Positions 17,022 to 24,422 of a stretch of 64,000 nt of DNA are shown here, one piece after another. Source of the DNA: Lachnospiraceae bacterium (GTDB lineage: Bacteria > Bacillota > Clostridia > Lachnospirales > Lachnospiraceae); NCBI GenBank assembly GCA_021202465.1, contig JAJQCZ010000024.1:27974-91973 (forward strand), written 5' to 3'. Positions within the stretch are counted from its first letter, which is position 1; each line of letters begins with the position of its first letter. Below the pieces are notes generated by a model. That model searched no databases and was not told the DNA's origin. It was given only the letters and a program-made list of their open reading frames with translations. Made by a program: the position numbers and the translations under genes.

Positions 17022-17811
17022 ACATTATAATTTTCCGACTGGTCAGAATCTGGAAGAGTGCGTCGGCCTTTTCCTCGGCGCTGCCGGGCAGATAGACCTG
17101 CCGTTCTGCTTCCGGCGGGGCGAACATGCGCTCCACCGACGTGGGGGAGCCTACGAGACCGTAGCGGCTCAGATCCTGATCCGGCAGGTCTGCCAGACTG
17201 AGGAAGCGCACCGGCCGTCCGGCTGTGGCGCGGGTCAGCCGATAGGAGGGGAGCCGGGGAACGCAGAGATCCTTGTCCACGGTGATGAGGCAGGGATACG
17301 TCATGCGGGAGACCTGTGTCACGCTTCCCAGATCCTGCTGCACCTCCAGCCCTTCGGTATCCGCTTCGGTGATCTCGGCTACCCAGGCTGCGTGCGGAAG
17401 GTGCAGATGCTCCGCCATCGCCGGGCCGACCTGCGCGGTGTCTCCGTCGGTGGTCTGGCGGCCGCAGACGATCAGATCGGCGCCGCCCAGCACGTGCACG
17501 CCCTGAGCCAGAACGTAGGAGGTGGCCAGCACATCGGCGCCGGCAAATTTCCGGTCGGAGAGGATGACTGCCTTGTCGGCACCCATGGTGTAGGCGTCCC
17601 GCATCATTTCCTCGGCGTGGGCCGGTCCCATGGTCAGTACGGTGACGGTGCCGCCCAGCTTCTCCCGCAGCTGCAGGGCCGTCTCCAGGGCGAACAGGTC
17701 ATAGGGGTTCGTCCGCGTGTCCGCGGAGAGGCGCTTCATGGCTCCGGTCTCGGGATCGATGTCCACCTGACTGCTGGCCGGAACCTGTTTCATACATACG
17801 ATAATCTTCAT
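17020..17811 (-). CDS. etfB: Electron transfer flavoprotein beta subunit
   Basis: A 263-aa EtfB (MKIIVCMKQVPASSQVDIDPETG), with the GPAHAEEMMRDAYTMGADKAVIL nucleotide-binding region and the DGDTAQVGPAMAEHL motif typical of the beta subunit. In bifurcating Etfs the beta subunit holds the bifurcating FAD; that property here is inferred from context. First gene of the operon, with a -10-like TATAAT in the upstream region on the minus strand. GAGGAAA lies about 10 bases before the ATG. The C-terminus ends TSRKIIM at a hairpin. Confidence 0.92.
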   Translation of the reverse strand: MKIIVCMKQVPASSQVDIDPETGAMKRLSADTRTNPYDLFALETALQLREKLGGTVTVLTMGPAHAEEMMRDAYTMGADKAVILSDRKFAGADVLATSYVLAQGVHVLGGADLIVCGRQTTDGDTAQVGPAMAEHLHLPHAAWVAEITEADTEGLEVQQDLGSVTQVSRMTYPCLITVDKDLCVPRLPSYRLTRATAGRPVRFLSLADLPDQDLSRYGLVGSPTSVERMFAPPEAERQVYLPGSAEEKADALFQILTSRKIIM

Positions 17812-17925
17812 ACGCTGTCTTTTCCTCGCTTTATCACTTTAAATAGGAAAATGTCATCTGATTATAGCACGGAGGAGGAGAGGTTGCCGAGGAAAAAAGC
17901 ACGATTTGTGTAAAAAAGTGAACGA

Positions 17926-17965
17926 AAAAGGGCTCCGGATAATCTGTATATCATCCAGAGCCCTT
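17926..17965 (-). terminator. Terminator of the Rpn-like gene
   Basis: On the minus strand AAGGGCTCTGGAT pairs with ATCCGGAGCCCTT, followed by TTTCGTT. It sits 16 bases beyond the stop of the Rpn-like gene. Confidence 0.85.
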
Positions 17966-17980
17966 GCTTCAGGCCATCTC

Positions 17981-19048
17981 TTATTTTGCGGCAGAGCCGG
18001 CAGCACGATGAATCCGTTCCAGTGGAAGACTTGTCATGTGAGAGATATCCTCCGGAGAAATGTGGTTCCTGAGCATGGAGAGAATGAGCTCATCCTGCCC
18101 GGACTGAACACCCTGCCGGATACCTTTTTCGAGCCCCTGTTCGAGCCCCTGTTCGAGCCCCTGTTCGAGCCCTTTTTCAAGTCCCTGTTCAAGTCCCTGT
18201 TCAAGTCCCTGTTTCAGCCCATGCTGTATGCCTCTCTCATATCCGAGATCGATGGCGAGATCACCCAGATTACACATAACATTCACCTCTTCTTTCAGGT
18301 CTGGCGCCAGATCCATATGGTATCTGCGATCCAGAATAGTCAGTTTGGTTTCAGCAGGCATGGTCATGGAAAACAGAACGTTGAGCATGCCGGTCAATTC
18401 ATTGAAACTGTCTTTTTTCTCGTTTAATGCGACCAGAACGATGGAAATCTTATCGTAGGCGCTCCGGATATCCGGGATTCCTGGCAGTATATCGTGCTTG
18501 GTCAGAGAATACTCCGAGATGGCGTTGCCAATCTCGGCGGGAGCATTCAGGCACAGCCAGATGGAACAGACCTTTTTCAGACTGTCGTAATCAGAGTCGG
18601 AAAACTCGGTACCGCGTTGAGAAGAAATCATTCGGCTGGTATAGTAGACGCCCCGACTCAGGATCTGGTAGCCGGGATTATATTTCTTCTGCGCCTCTAC
18701 GTTGACATAGATGCGGCGGTATTCGATTTCTCCGGGCAGATAGAGAGAAAAATAAACATCATAGGTGATTCTTCCCTCGCCTGGCAGGGAGCTTTCGGTG
18801 GTCAGACCAGAAATCTTTTCTGCCTGTTTCCTGCCGCGATGGATGTCAGGCTCTATTTCTACTGTGGAAATCTCCGGATTTTCAATACAGTTCTGTATTT
18901 CTTCCAGAGAGAAGGAAGAGAATTCGGATATCGTATGGCGAACAATCCAGGCCAGGATAATCTTGTGCGCGAGCACCCGCTTGCACTGTGTATCGTACTG
19001 GGAGCGGGCTTCCGCCTGTCGGATGTCACGCCGCAATTCTTCGTTCAT
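17981..19048 (-). CDS. Rpn-like PD-(D/E)XK nuclease family protein
   Basis: A 355-aa protein of the Rpn/PD-(D/E)XK nuclease-transposase-like family. The N-terminus (ARSQYDTQCKRVLAHKIILAWIV) and a central core (ITYDVYFSLYLPG followed by RIYVNVEAQKKY, with candidate active-site D and E-x-Q residues) match the family. The C-terminus holds tandem Gly-Leu-Glu-Gln tetrapeptides encoded by 12-bp DNA repeats, then a short helical tail. Characterised Rpn proteins are DNA endonucleases linked to recombination and phage defence. The start at 19048 has AAAGGAGAAG upstream. Flanked by hairpins on both sides, so it is a single-gene unit. Confidence 0.82.
   Translation of the reverse strand: MNEELRRDIRQAEARSQYDTQCKRVLAHKIILAWIVRHTISEFSSFSLEEIQNCIENPEISTVEIEPDIHRGRKQAEKISGLTTESSLPGEGRITYDVYFSLYLPGEIEYRRIYVNVEAQKKYNPGYQILSRGVYYTSRMISSQRGTEFSDSDYDSLKKVCSIWLCLNAPAEIGNAISEYSLTKHDILPGIPDIRSAYDKISIVLVALNEKKDSFNELTGMLNVLFSMTMPAETKLTILDRRYHMDLAPDLKEEVNVMCNLGDLAIDLGYERGIQHGLKQGLEQGLEQGLEKGLEQGLEQGLEQGLEKGIRQGVQSGQDELILSMLRNHISPEDISHMTSLPLERIHRAAGSAAK
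18128..18223 (-). repeat. 12-bp tandem repeat inside the Rpn-like gene
   Basis: Eight near-identical 12-base units: TTCGAGCCCCTG (three exact and one variant ending TTT), TTCAAGTCCCTG three times, and a degenerate last unit. In frame they encode repeated Gln-Gly-Leu-Glu/Lys, so copy-number changes would lengthen the protein without a frameshift. Confidence 0.9.
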
Positions 19049-19126
19049 GGGCTTCTCCTTTATTATACATTTCCCGAAAGATGGTTGCAATCTTATTTTA
19101 AAGAACATGGCGGAAAAGTCCACAAA

Positions 19127-19157
19127 CAAAAAGTGATGATTTTTCCATCACTTTTTG
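19127..19157. terminator. Hairpin between the Rpn-like and HtrA genes
   Basis: CAAAAAGTGATG pairs with CATCACTTTTTG around a T-rich loop. It lies upstream of both divergent genes, so its use as a terminator is unclear. The rest of 19049-19340 is AT-rich and should hold the promoters. Confidence 0.5.
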
Positions 19158-19340
19158 TCAGGGTTCAGCTGTCGATTGGGTGAAGAGCTTTTTTTGGTAA
19201 AAAAATAAAATACATCTGTGTGTTTTAAGTTCATTTAAAGTGCTGCAGGTATACTGTAGCCATCTTCAGAGAAGGATATTTCGTAAATATGAGTCATGAA
19301 CATCAATACGGCGGCGGAATGCCCCCGGAAAGGAGTTTTT

Positions 19341-20387
19341 ATGTATAACGAGTATGATAATGAGAGAATGCACGAGAGTGAATTTCAGAGGGAAAATGAG
19401 ATCATGCAGGTGGAGACTGCGGATACGGCGAGGAGACGGACGGGGCGTTCGCGCCGCCCGCGCCGCTCTCCCTGGTGGAAGCGGGTACTCTCCCTGGTGC
19501 TCTGCGGTACGCTCTTCGGCGGCGCGGCGGGCGGCGCCTTTTACGGGATGGGTGTGCTGATGGGAGATTCCTCCTCCGGGTCGACTACGGCGAGTGCGCA
19601 GAGCACTGCGGCGACGGTGACGACGCTGTCGGCCTCCACGGTGTCGGAGGGCAGCCTTGATGTGACAGATGTGGCGGCACTGGGTCTGACCTCGGTGGTC
19701 TCGGTCACCAATGTGTCGGTGCAGGAGGTGGAAAATTACTTCGGCATGTTCGGACGGAACGGCCAGGGGCAGAGCCAGCTGGAGGAGACGACCAGCTGCG
19801 GCTCAGGCGTTATTATTTATCAATCAGATTCAGAGCTGTATATGGTGACGAACTATCACGTGGTGGAGGAAGCCACGACCCTGTCGGTCACGTTCGTAGA
19901 TGACGAGACCTATGAAGCGGAGCTGTGCGGGTATGATGAGGATGTGGATATCGCGGTGATCAAAGTGTCTCTTTCGGAGTTGTCCTCCGACACACTTTCA
20001 GAGATCTCTGTGGTGGCCATCGGCGATTCGGATGAGCTTGTTGTAGGCGAGCAGGTGGTGGCTATCGGCAACGCGCTGGGCTACGGGCAGTCGGTGACGA
20101 CGGGCATTGTCAGCGCCGTTGACTGCACCATCAGCAGCGACAGCGATTCCTCGGGAAATGAAGCCTCACAGACGGTGAACTACACGTCGGAGGAGAGCAC
20201 CGTCAACACCTATATTCAGACGGACGCGGCCATTAATCCCGGCAACAGCGGCGGCGCCCTGTTAAATATGGAAGGAGAACTGATCGGCATCAATACGGCG
20301 AAGATCTCTTCCACGGATGTGGAGGGCATGGGGTATGCCATCCCGATCTCTGAGGTGCTTACGCTCATTGAATCCATGATCGAATAA
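19341..20387 (+). CDS. HtrA/DegP-type trypsin-like serine protease, membrane-anchored, no PDZ
   Basis: A 348-aa protein with a basic cytoplasmic N-terminus (residues 1-45, rich in Arg), one transmembrane span (about 47-70), a Ser/Thr linker and a trypsin-like domain. The catalytic triad is visible as His in NYHVVEE (about 173), Asp in DVDIAVI (about 203) and Ser in NPGNSGGAL (about 302). The sequence ends just after the protease domain (GYAIPISEVLTLIESMIE), so the PDZ domain of typical HtrA proteins is absent. Likely extracytoplasmic protein quality control. The start at 19341 has GGAAAGGAG upstream; the 15-residue longer frame has none. A terminator follows. Confidence 0.9.
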   Translation: MYNEYDNERMHESEFQRENEIMQVETADTARRRTGRSRRPRRSPWWKRVLSLVLCGTLFGGAAGGAFYGMGVLMGDSSSGSTTASAQSTAATVTTLSASTVSEGSLDVTDVAALGLTSVVSVTNVSVQEVENYFGMFGRNGQGQSQLEETTSCGSGVIIYQSDSELYMVTNYHVVEEATTLSVTFVDDETYEAELCGYDEDVDIAVIKVSLSELSSDTLSEISVVAIGDSDELVVGEQVVAIGNALGYGQSVTTGIVSAVDCTISSDSDSSGNEASQTVNYTSEESTVNTYIQTDAAINPGNSGGALLNMEGELIGINTAKISSTDVEGMGYAIPISEVLTLIESMIE

Positions 20388-20395
20388 AAGGATAT

Positions 20396-20441
20396 GCCGC
20401 GGATTTCCGAGAAATATGTCCCGGGAATCTGCGGCGGTTTT
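20396..20441 (+). terminator. Terminator after the HtrA gene
   Basis: GCCGCGGATTTCC pairs with GGGAATCTGCGGC, followed by GGTTTT. The hairpin lies 9 bases after the stop codon. Confidence 0.75.
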
Positions 20442-20483
20442 GATCATATCTGATCTGAAATGCCGTGAAGGAGGAAAGAGTCC

Positions 20484-21098
20484 TTGGAACTGGAGGAATA
20501 CTACGGCGAGGCACTGCCAACCTTGCGGGAAGCGGAGCAGACATTATGGAACATCGTGGATGCCTGCCCGGCGCAGGAGTCGGTCGGCGGCGTCCAGCCC
20601 GTGATCTACTGCAAATCCCGGATCAAGAAACCGGACAGCATGATGCGCAAGCTGGTTTCGCGGGGGCTTCCCACGGATGCAGGGACGGCCCTGCGGGAGA
20701 TGCACGACGCTGTGGGGATGCGGGTGGTATGTTCCTTCGTAGACGACGTGTACGAGGTGTCCCGCTGGCTGCAGGCGCGGAATGACTATGAGGTGCTGGA
20801 GGTGAAGGATTACATTTCCTATCCGAAACCCAACGGCTACCGCAGCCTGCATCTGATCCTGCGCTTTACCGGCGGCCGGATGAAGGGACTTCAGGCGGAG
20901 ATCCAGCTGCGCACGATCGCTATCGACTTCTGGGCCGCGCTGGAGCACCAGATGAAGTATAAACAGGCGATTGATGGCAGCTACGAGAAGATCGTGCGGG
21001 AGGAATTAAAACGCTGTGCCGACGAGATCGCCTCCGTAGACATTTCCATGCAGACGATCCGCGATCTGCTGTGCGGGAAAGAAATGTCAACTTTATAG
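20484..21098 (+). CDS. Small alarmone synthetase (GTP pyrophosphokinase, RelQ/YjbM type)
   Basis: A 204-aa RelA/SpoT synthetase-domain protein that makes (p)ppGpp from ATP and GTP/GDP. Family motifs: YCKSRIKKPDSMMRKL (substrate binding), DAVGMRVVCSFVDDVYEV, KDYISYPKPNGYRSLHL (catalytic region) and EIQLRTIAIDFWAALEHQMKYK. No hydrolase (HD), TGS or ACT domains are present, so it is a monofunctional small synthetase. The start is TTG at 20484, chosen because GAAGGAGGAAAG lies at the right distance and the protein then begins MELEEYYGEALP. No neighbour points to a specific trigger. Confidence 0.92.
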   Translation: MELEEYYGEALPTLREAEQTLWNIVDACPAQESVGGVQPVIYCKSRIKKPDSMMRKLVSRGLPTDAGTALREMHDAVGMRVVCSFVDDVYEVSRWLQARNDYEVLEVKDYISYPKPNGYRSLHLILRFTGGRMKGLQAEIQLRTIAIDFWAALEHQMKYKQAIDGSYEKIVREELKRCADEIASVDISMQTIRDLLCGKEMSTL

Positions 21099-21227
21099 CA
21101 GAAACGGTTGACAAATGATGCAGGATGATATACTATTCCCATGGCGGGGTAAAAAGTCATGAATCGAATGCCTGTGAGGCGGGCTCCAGCGTCTATTTCT
21201 TTTTCTTTCCATCGGACATCCTCTTCA

Positions 21228-21530
21228 TCAAAGAAATCTGCGGAAAAATTCGCATTCCTCCGTGTTGCACAGGACGGAATCCTCCAGCCGGATGTTGCAG
21301 TGGAACACATGCCCCAGCGGCTTTTTAAATGAATCCCCATAAAAACGGAAGACAAACGGAATCTGTTTCTCCAGTAATTTTCTGTGCAGGATCGGTGTTT
21401 CATCCTGCATAAAGTCGCCGGTCCCCGTCATGAAGAAGACCGGCGGGAAGGACTCTGTGATATCATTGGCGAAGCAGAGAAGATCCAGCTCTTCCTGCTG
21501 AAACCGTTCATGAATAATGTTGTTGCTCAT
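21228..21530 (-). pseudogene. Remnant of an alpha/beta-hydrolase (esterase) gene
   Basis: A 100-residue ORF. Its middle and end (SFPPVFFMTGTGDFMQDETPI and GHVFHCNIR) look like the C-terminal part of an alpha/beta-hydrolase, with the loop that carries the acid (GTGDF) and the region of the catalytic His (GHVFH). The nucleophile elbow and N-terminal two thirds are absent. A GGGGGAAAG lies just before the ATG, so a short product could still be made, but I read it as decay. The rest of 21099-21783 has no gene. Confidence 0.5.
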
Positions 21531-21783
21531 TCTTTCCCCCATCTTTCCCCGGATCCGGAGTGAATGACAAATTGATTTGCTCAGATATAGTGGATATTGG
21601 ATTAAAAATATTTTACCATGATTCGCGTATTCTTACCAGATAAAAATAATCGGCGTATTAAATTTCATAATCTTGTGACTTCTGCGCAAATCTGTTAGAA
21701 TGCAGGCAGATTCATTCGCCCGATTCTCTCCGCCTGAAACCGGCGGGACGGGGATATGCGGGCAGAGGGTGAGGAGGAGCGGA

Positions 21784-22968
21784 ATGAGCGGAGTCATGCA
21801 GACGGAGGAACTGAAACGTCTTTTCTGTGAGAAATTCGGCGGCGGCGGAGAGATTCGCTGCTTTTTTGCCCCGGGACGGGTCAATCTGATCGGGGAGCAT
21901 ACAGATTATAACGGGGGACATGTATTTCCCTGTGCGCTGACGATGGGAACCTGGGGCGTGGGGCGGCGCCGGGATGACCGGAGACTGCGGCTCTATTCGG
22001 TCAATGTTCCGCAGCAGGGCGTTGTGGAGTGCAGTCTGGACGAACTTGTCTATGATGCGCGGGATGGCTGGACCAACTATGTCAAGGGAGTATGCCGGGC
22101 GCTGGAACAGAGGGGCGGCGTGCTTCCGGCCGGGATGGATGTGCTGATCTATGGGAATCTGCCCGGCGGTGCGGGGCTGTCCTCCTCGGCGGCGCTGGAG
22201 GTGCTGGCGGGTCTCATGGCGCGGGAGCTGCTGGGGCTGCCAGGGATTTCCCTGACAGATCTGGCGCTCATCGGCCAGCAGGCGGAAAATGAATTCTGCG
22301 GGATGCATTGCGGGATCATGGATCAGTTCGCCAGCGCTATGGGGCGGCGGGGCTGCGCCATTTTCCTGGATACGAATACGCTGGAATATAAGCATGTGGA
22401 CATCCATCTGCAGGGGGTGCGCATCGTTCTTGTCAACAGCCGGGTAAAGCACAGCCTGGTGAACTCCGCATATAATGAGAGACGCCGTCAGTGCGAGGAG
22501 GCGCTGGCGGATCTGCGGCGGGTGCGGAAGATCGGTTCTCTGGGGGAGCTGAGCGGGGCGGAATTCGAGGAGCTGCAGGATGCCATCCGCGATGAGACCT
22601 GCCGCCGCCGGGCCCGGCATGCGGTGTATGAGAATCAGAGAACGCTGCGGGCGGTGGAGGCGCTGGAGGCCGGCGATCTTCCGGCCTTCGGGCGGCTGCT
22701 GAACGAGTCTCATGTCTCGCTGCGGGATGATTATGAGACCTCCTGTCCGGAGACAGATCTCCTGGCGGAGCTGGCCTGGGAGACGCCCGGCGTGCTCGGC
22801 TCCCGCATCACCGGGGGCGGCTTCGGAGGCTGCACGGTCAGCCTCGTGGAGGAGGAGAGCCTGGCGCTCTTCCGGGAACAGGTTCTCGGTGGTTACCGGC
22901 GGCGGACCGGGCGCGAAGCGGAGCTCTATGTGGCGGAGGCCGGAGACGGCGCCCGCGAGATCCTCTGA
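21784..22968 (+). CDS. galK: Galactokinase
   Basis: A 394-aa GHMP-family kinase that phosphorylates galactose to galactose 1-phosphate at the entry of the Leloir pathway. Signatures: APGRVNLIGEHTDYNGG (galactokinase motif, about 32-48), the ATP loop LPGGAGLSSSAALEV, and the C-terminal SRITGGGFGGCTVSL. The start at 21784 (MSGVMQTEEL) has GGAGGAGCGG upstream; the longer frame is not supported. The other gal genes are not adjacent. Its position next to araR and the arabinose operon fits growth on arabinogalactan-like polymers. Confidence 0.95.
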   Translation: MSGVMQTEELKRLFCEKFGGGGEIRCFFAPGRVNLIGEHTDYNGGHVFPCALTMGTWGVGRRRDDRRLRLYSVNVPQQGVVECSLDELVYDARDGWTNYVKGVCRALEQRGGVLPAGMDVLIYGNLPGGAGLSSSAALEVLAGLMARELLGLPGISLTDLALIGQQAENEFCGMHCGIMDQFASAMGRRGCAIFLDTNTLEYKHVDIHLQGVRIVLVNSRVKHSLVNSAYNERRRQCEEALADLRRVRKIGSLGELSGAEFEELQDAIRDETCRRRARHAVYENQRTLRAVEALEAGDLPAFGRLLNESHVSLRDDYETSCPETDLLAELAWETPGVLGSRITGGGFGGCTVSLVEEESLALFREQVLGGYRRRTGREAELYVAEAGDGAREIL

Positions 22969-23042
22969 CAGGAAGAGCGCTGTCCCTGTGCGGGCCGGGA
23001 TGAAACCGGATCACGGAAAATAGAAATAAATTGATACAGGTT

Positions 23043-23058
23043 GAAAAGTTGTACACAA
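23043..23058. promoter_or_regulatory. Candidate AraR operator 1
   Basis: GAAAAGTTGTACACAA at 23043-23058 shares AAGTTGTAYAC with the second site that overlaps the araR -10 box. Two sites about 70 bases apart suit looping or cooperative repression. Assignment to AraR is inferred. Confidence 0.45.
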
Positions 23059-23098
23059 TACAATTTGGCAACCTGTATTATTTTTTTGAAAAAATGTA

Positions 23099-23129
23099 TT
23101 GACACATGGAAGTGAAAGTTGTATACTTC
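23099..23129 (+). promoter_or_regulatory. araR promoter with overlapping operator 2
   Basis: TTGACA at 23099-23104, a 17-base spacer, and TATACT at 23122-23127. The second operator-like sequence GAAAGTTGTATACTTC (23114-23129) covers the -10 box, so binding there would block RNA polymerase. This suggests autoregulation. Confidence 0.7.
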
Positions 23130-23195
23130 AATCAGTTCATTCGAGAGGGGTTCATTCCCGGGAAGGAGCACGGCGCAGAAGCAGGAGGTGAGTAC

Positions 23196-24326
23196 ATGTC
23201 GGAAAAACAGACAAAATATCAGGAGCTGGCGGAGAAGATCGCGGCCCTGATCTCCGAAGAACATCTCCAGCCGGGAGACCGGCTGTATTCGGAAAATGAG
23301 CTGTGTGACATGTTTTCGCTGAGTCGGCAGACGGTGCGCCGGGCTGTCCGTATTCTGGAGGAAGAGGGCCTGGCGACCCGGGTCCGGGGCAGCGGCACTT
23401 ACATTGCGGAGCCGCGGGAAGACCTGTCCCGGCGAAGCGGCCGGATCGCTGTGGTGTCCACCTATGTGGACAGCTACATATTTCCCCGGATCATCCAGGG
23501 GATGGAGAGCGAATTGTCCGGGCACGGGTATTCCGTGCAGATCTCCTTCACGGGCAACCGGCTGGATAAGGAGAAGCTGGTGCTGGAGGATATCCTCGAA
23601 GGGAACGGCGTAGCCGGGATCATTGTGGAAGCCACGAAGAGCGGCCTGCCCAATCCCAACCTGGACCTGTATCGCAGGATTCAGGAGCGGAAGATCCCCA
23701 TGATTTTCTTTAATGCTTTTTACCCGGAACTGGAGGCGCCCCATGTGGCGCTGAACGACGAGAGGGCGGCTTACAAGGCGGTGAAGTACCTCACCGGGAG
23801 AGGCCACCGACAGATCGGGGCCATTCTCAAGCTGGACGACGGCCAGGGCCGACTCCGGTATCTGGGTTATCTGAAAGCGATGGAAGAGGCGAATCTTCCG
23901 GCGGAGGACGCACGGATCGTCTGGCTTGATTCCTATGAGATGCAGCAGATTTCTCTGTGTGCGGATCGCTTCTGGAACCGGCTGGAGAGCTGCACGGCTC
24001 TGTTCTGCTACAATGACCAGGTGGCTTTTCAGCTGATTCAGCTGCTGACAGAGCGGGGGATCCGCGTGCCGGAGGATGTGTCGGTCATCAGTATTGATGA
24101 TTCCGATCTGGCCAGACTGTCTCAGGTGCCGATCACATCTCTGCCGCATCCGAAGGAGAGGCTCGGCGCGAAGACGGCTCAGCAGCTTCTCAGCATGATC
24201 CGGGGGCGGTCGAAGGATATCACCTACGAGTTTGAGACGCGTGTGGTGGAACGCTCCTCGGTCACTGACCGGCCGGCGGAGAACGAGCGGGAAATGAACG
24301 GGCAGGAACACCGCGAGGTGTCCTGA
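23196..24326 (+). CDS. araR: AraR-type repressor (GntR DNA-binding, LacI-type sensor)
   Basis: A 376-aa regulator with a GntR winged helix at residues 1-70 (LYSENELCDMFSLSRQTVRRAV, VRGSGTYIAE) and a LacI/periplasmic-binding-like effector domain at about 85-365 (IAVVSTYVDSYIFPRII, DVSVISIDDSDLA). This combination is the hallmark of AraR, the arabinose-responsive repressor of Gram-positive bacteria. It is the first gene before the sugar importer and araBAD-type genes on the same strand. The start at 23196 has AGGAGGTGAG upstream. Two operator-like sites flank its promoter. Confidence 0.9.
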   Translation: MSEKQTKYQELAEKIAALISEEHLQPGDRLYSENELCDMFSLSRQTVRRAVRILEEEGLATRVRGSGTYIAEPREDLSRRSGRIAVVSTYVDSYIFPRIIQGMESELSGHGYSVQISFTGNRLDKEKLVLEDILEGNGVAGIIVEATKSGLPNPNLDLYRRIQERKIPMIFFNAFYPELEAPHVALNDERAAYKAVKYLTGRGHRQIGAILKLDDGQGRLRYLGYLKAMEEANLPAEDARIVWLDSYEMQQISLCADRFWNRLESCTALFCYNDQVAFQLIQLLTERGIRVPEDVSVISIDDSDLARLSQVPITSLPHPKERLGAKTAQQLLSMIRGRSKDITYEFETRVVERSSVTDRPAENEREMNGQEHREVS

Positions 24327-24422
24327 GCCGGGAAGATGGATTCTGCATGGACGGCGCGCGGGAACGCGCGGCGGACCGTGAAGAACAGATACACTATACA
24401 CTATTTCTCATTATGAAACAAC

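Noticed and set aside
18128..18223. Possible CRISPR-like array
   Set aside because: The repeats are contiguous 12-base units without spacers and lie in frame inside a protein-coding gene.
19049..19340. Possible small gene between the Rpn-like and HtrA genes
   Set aside because: Frames here have no ribosome binding site and overlap the divergent promoters and a hairpin.
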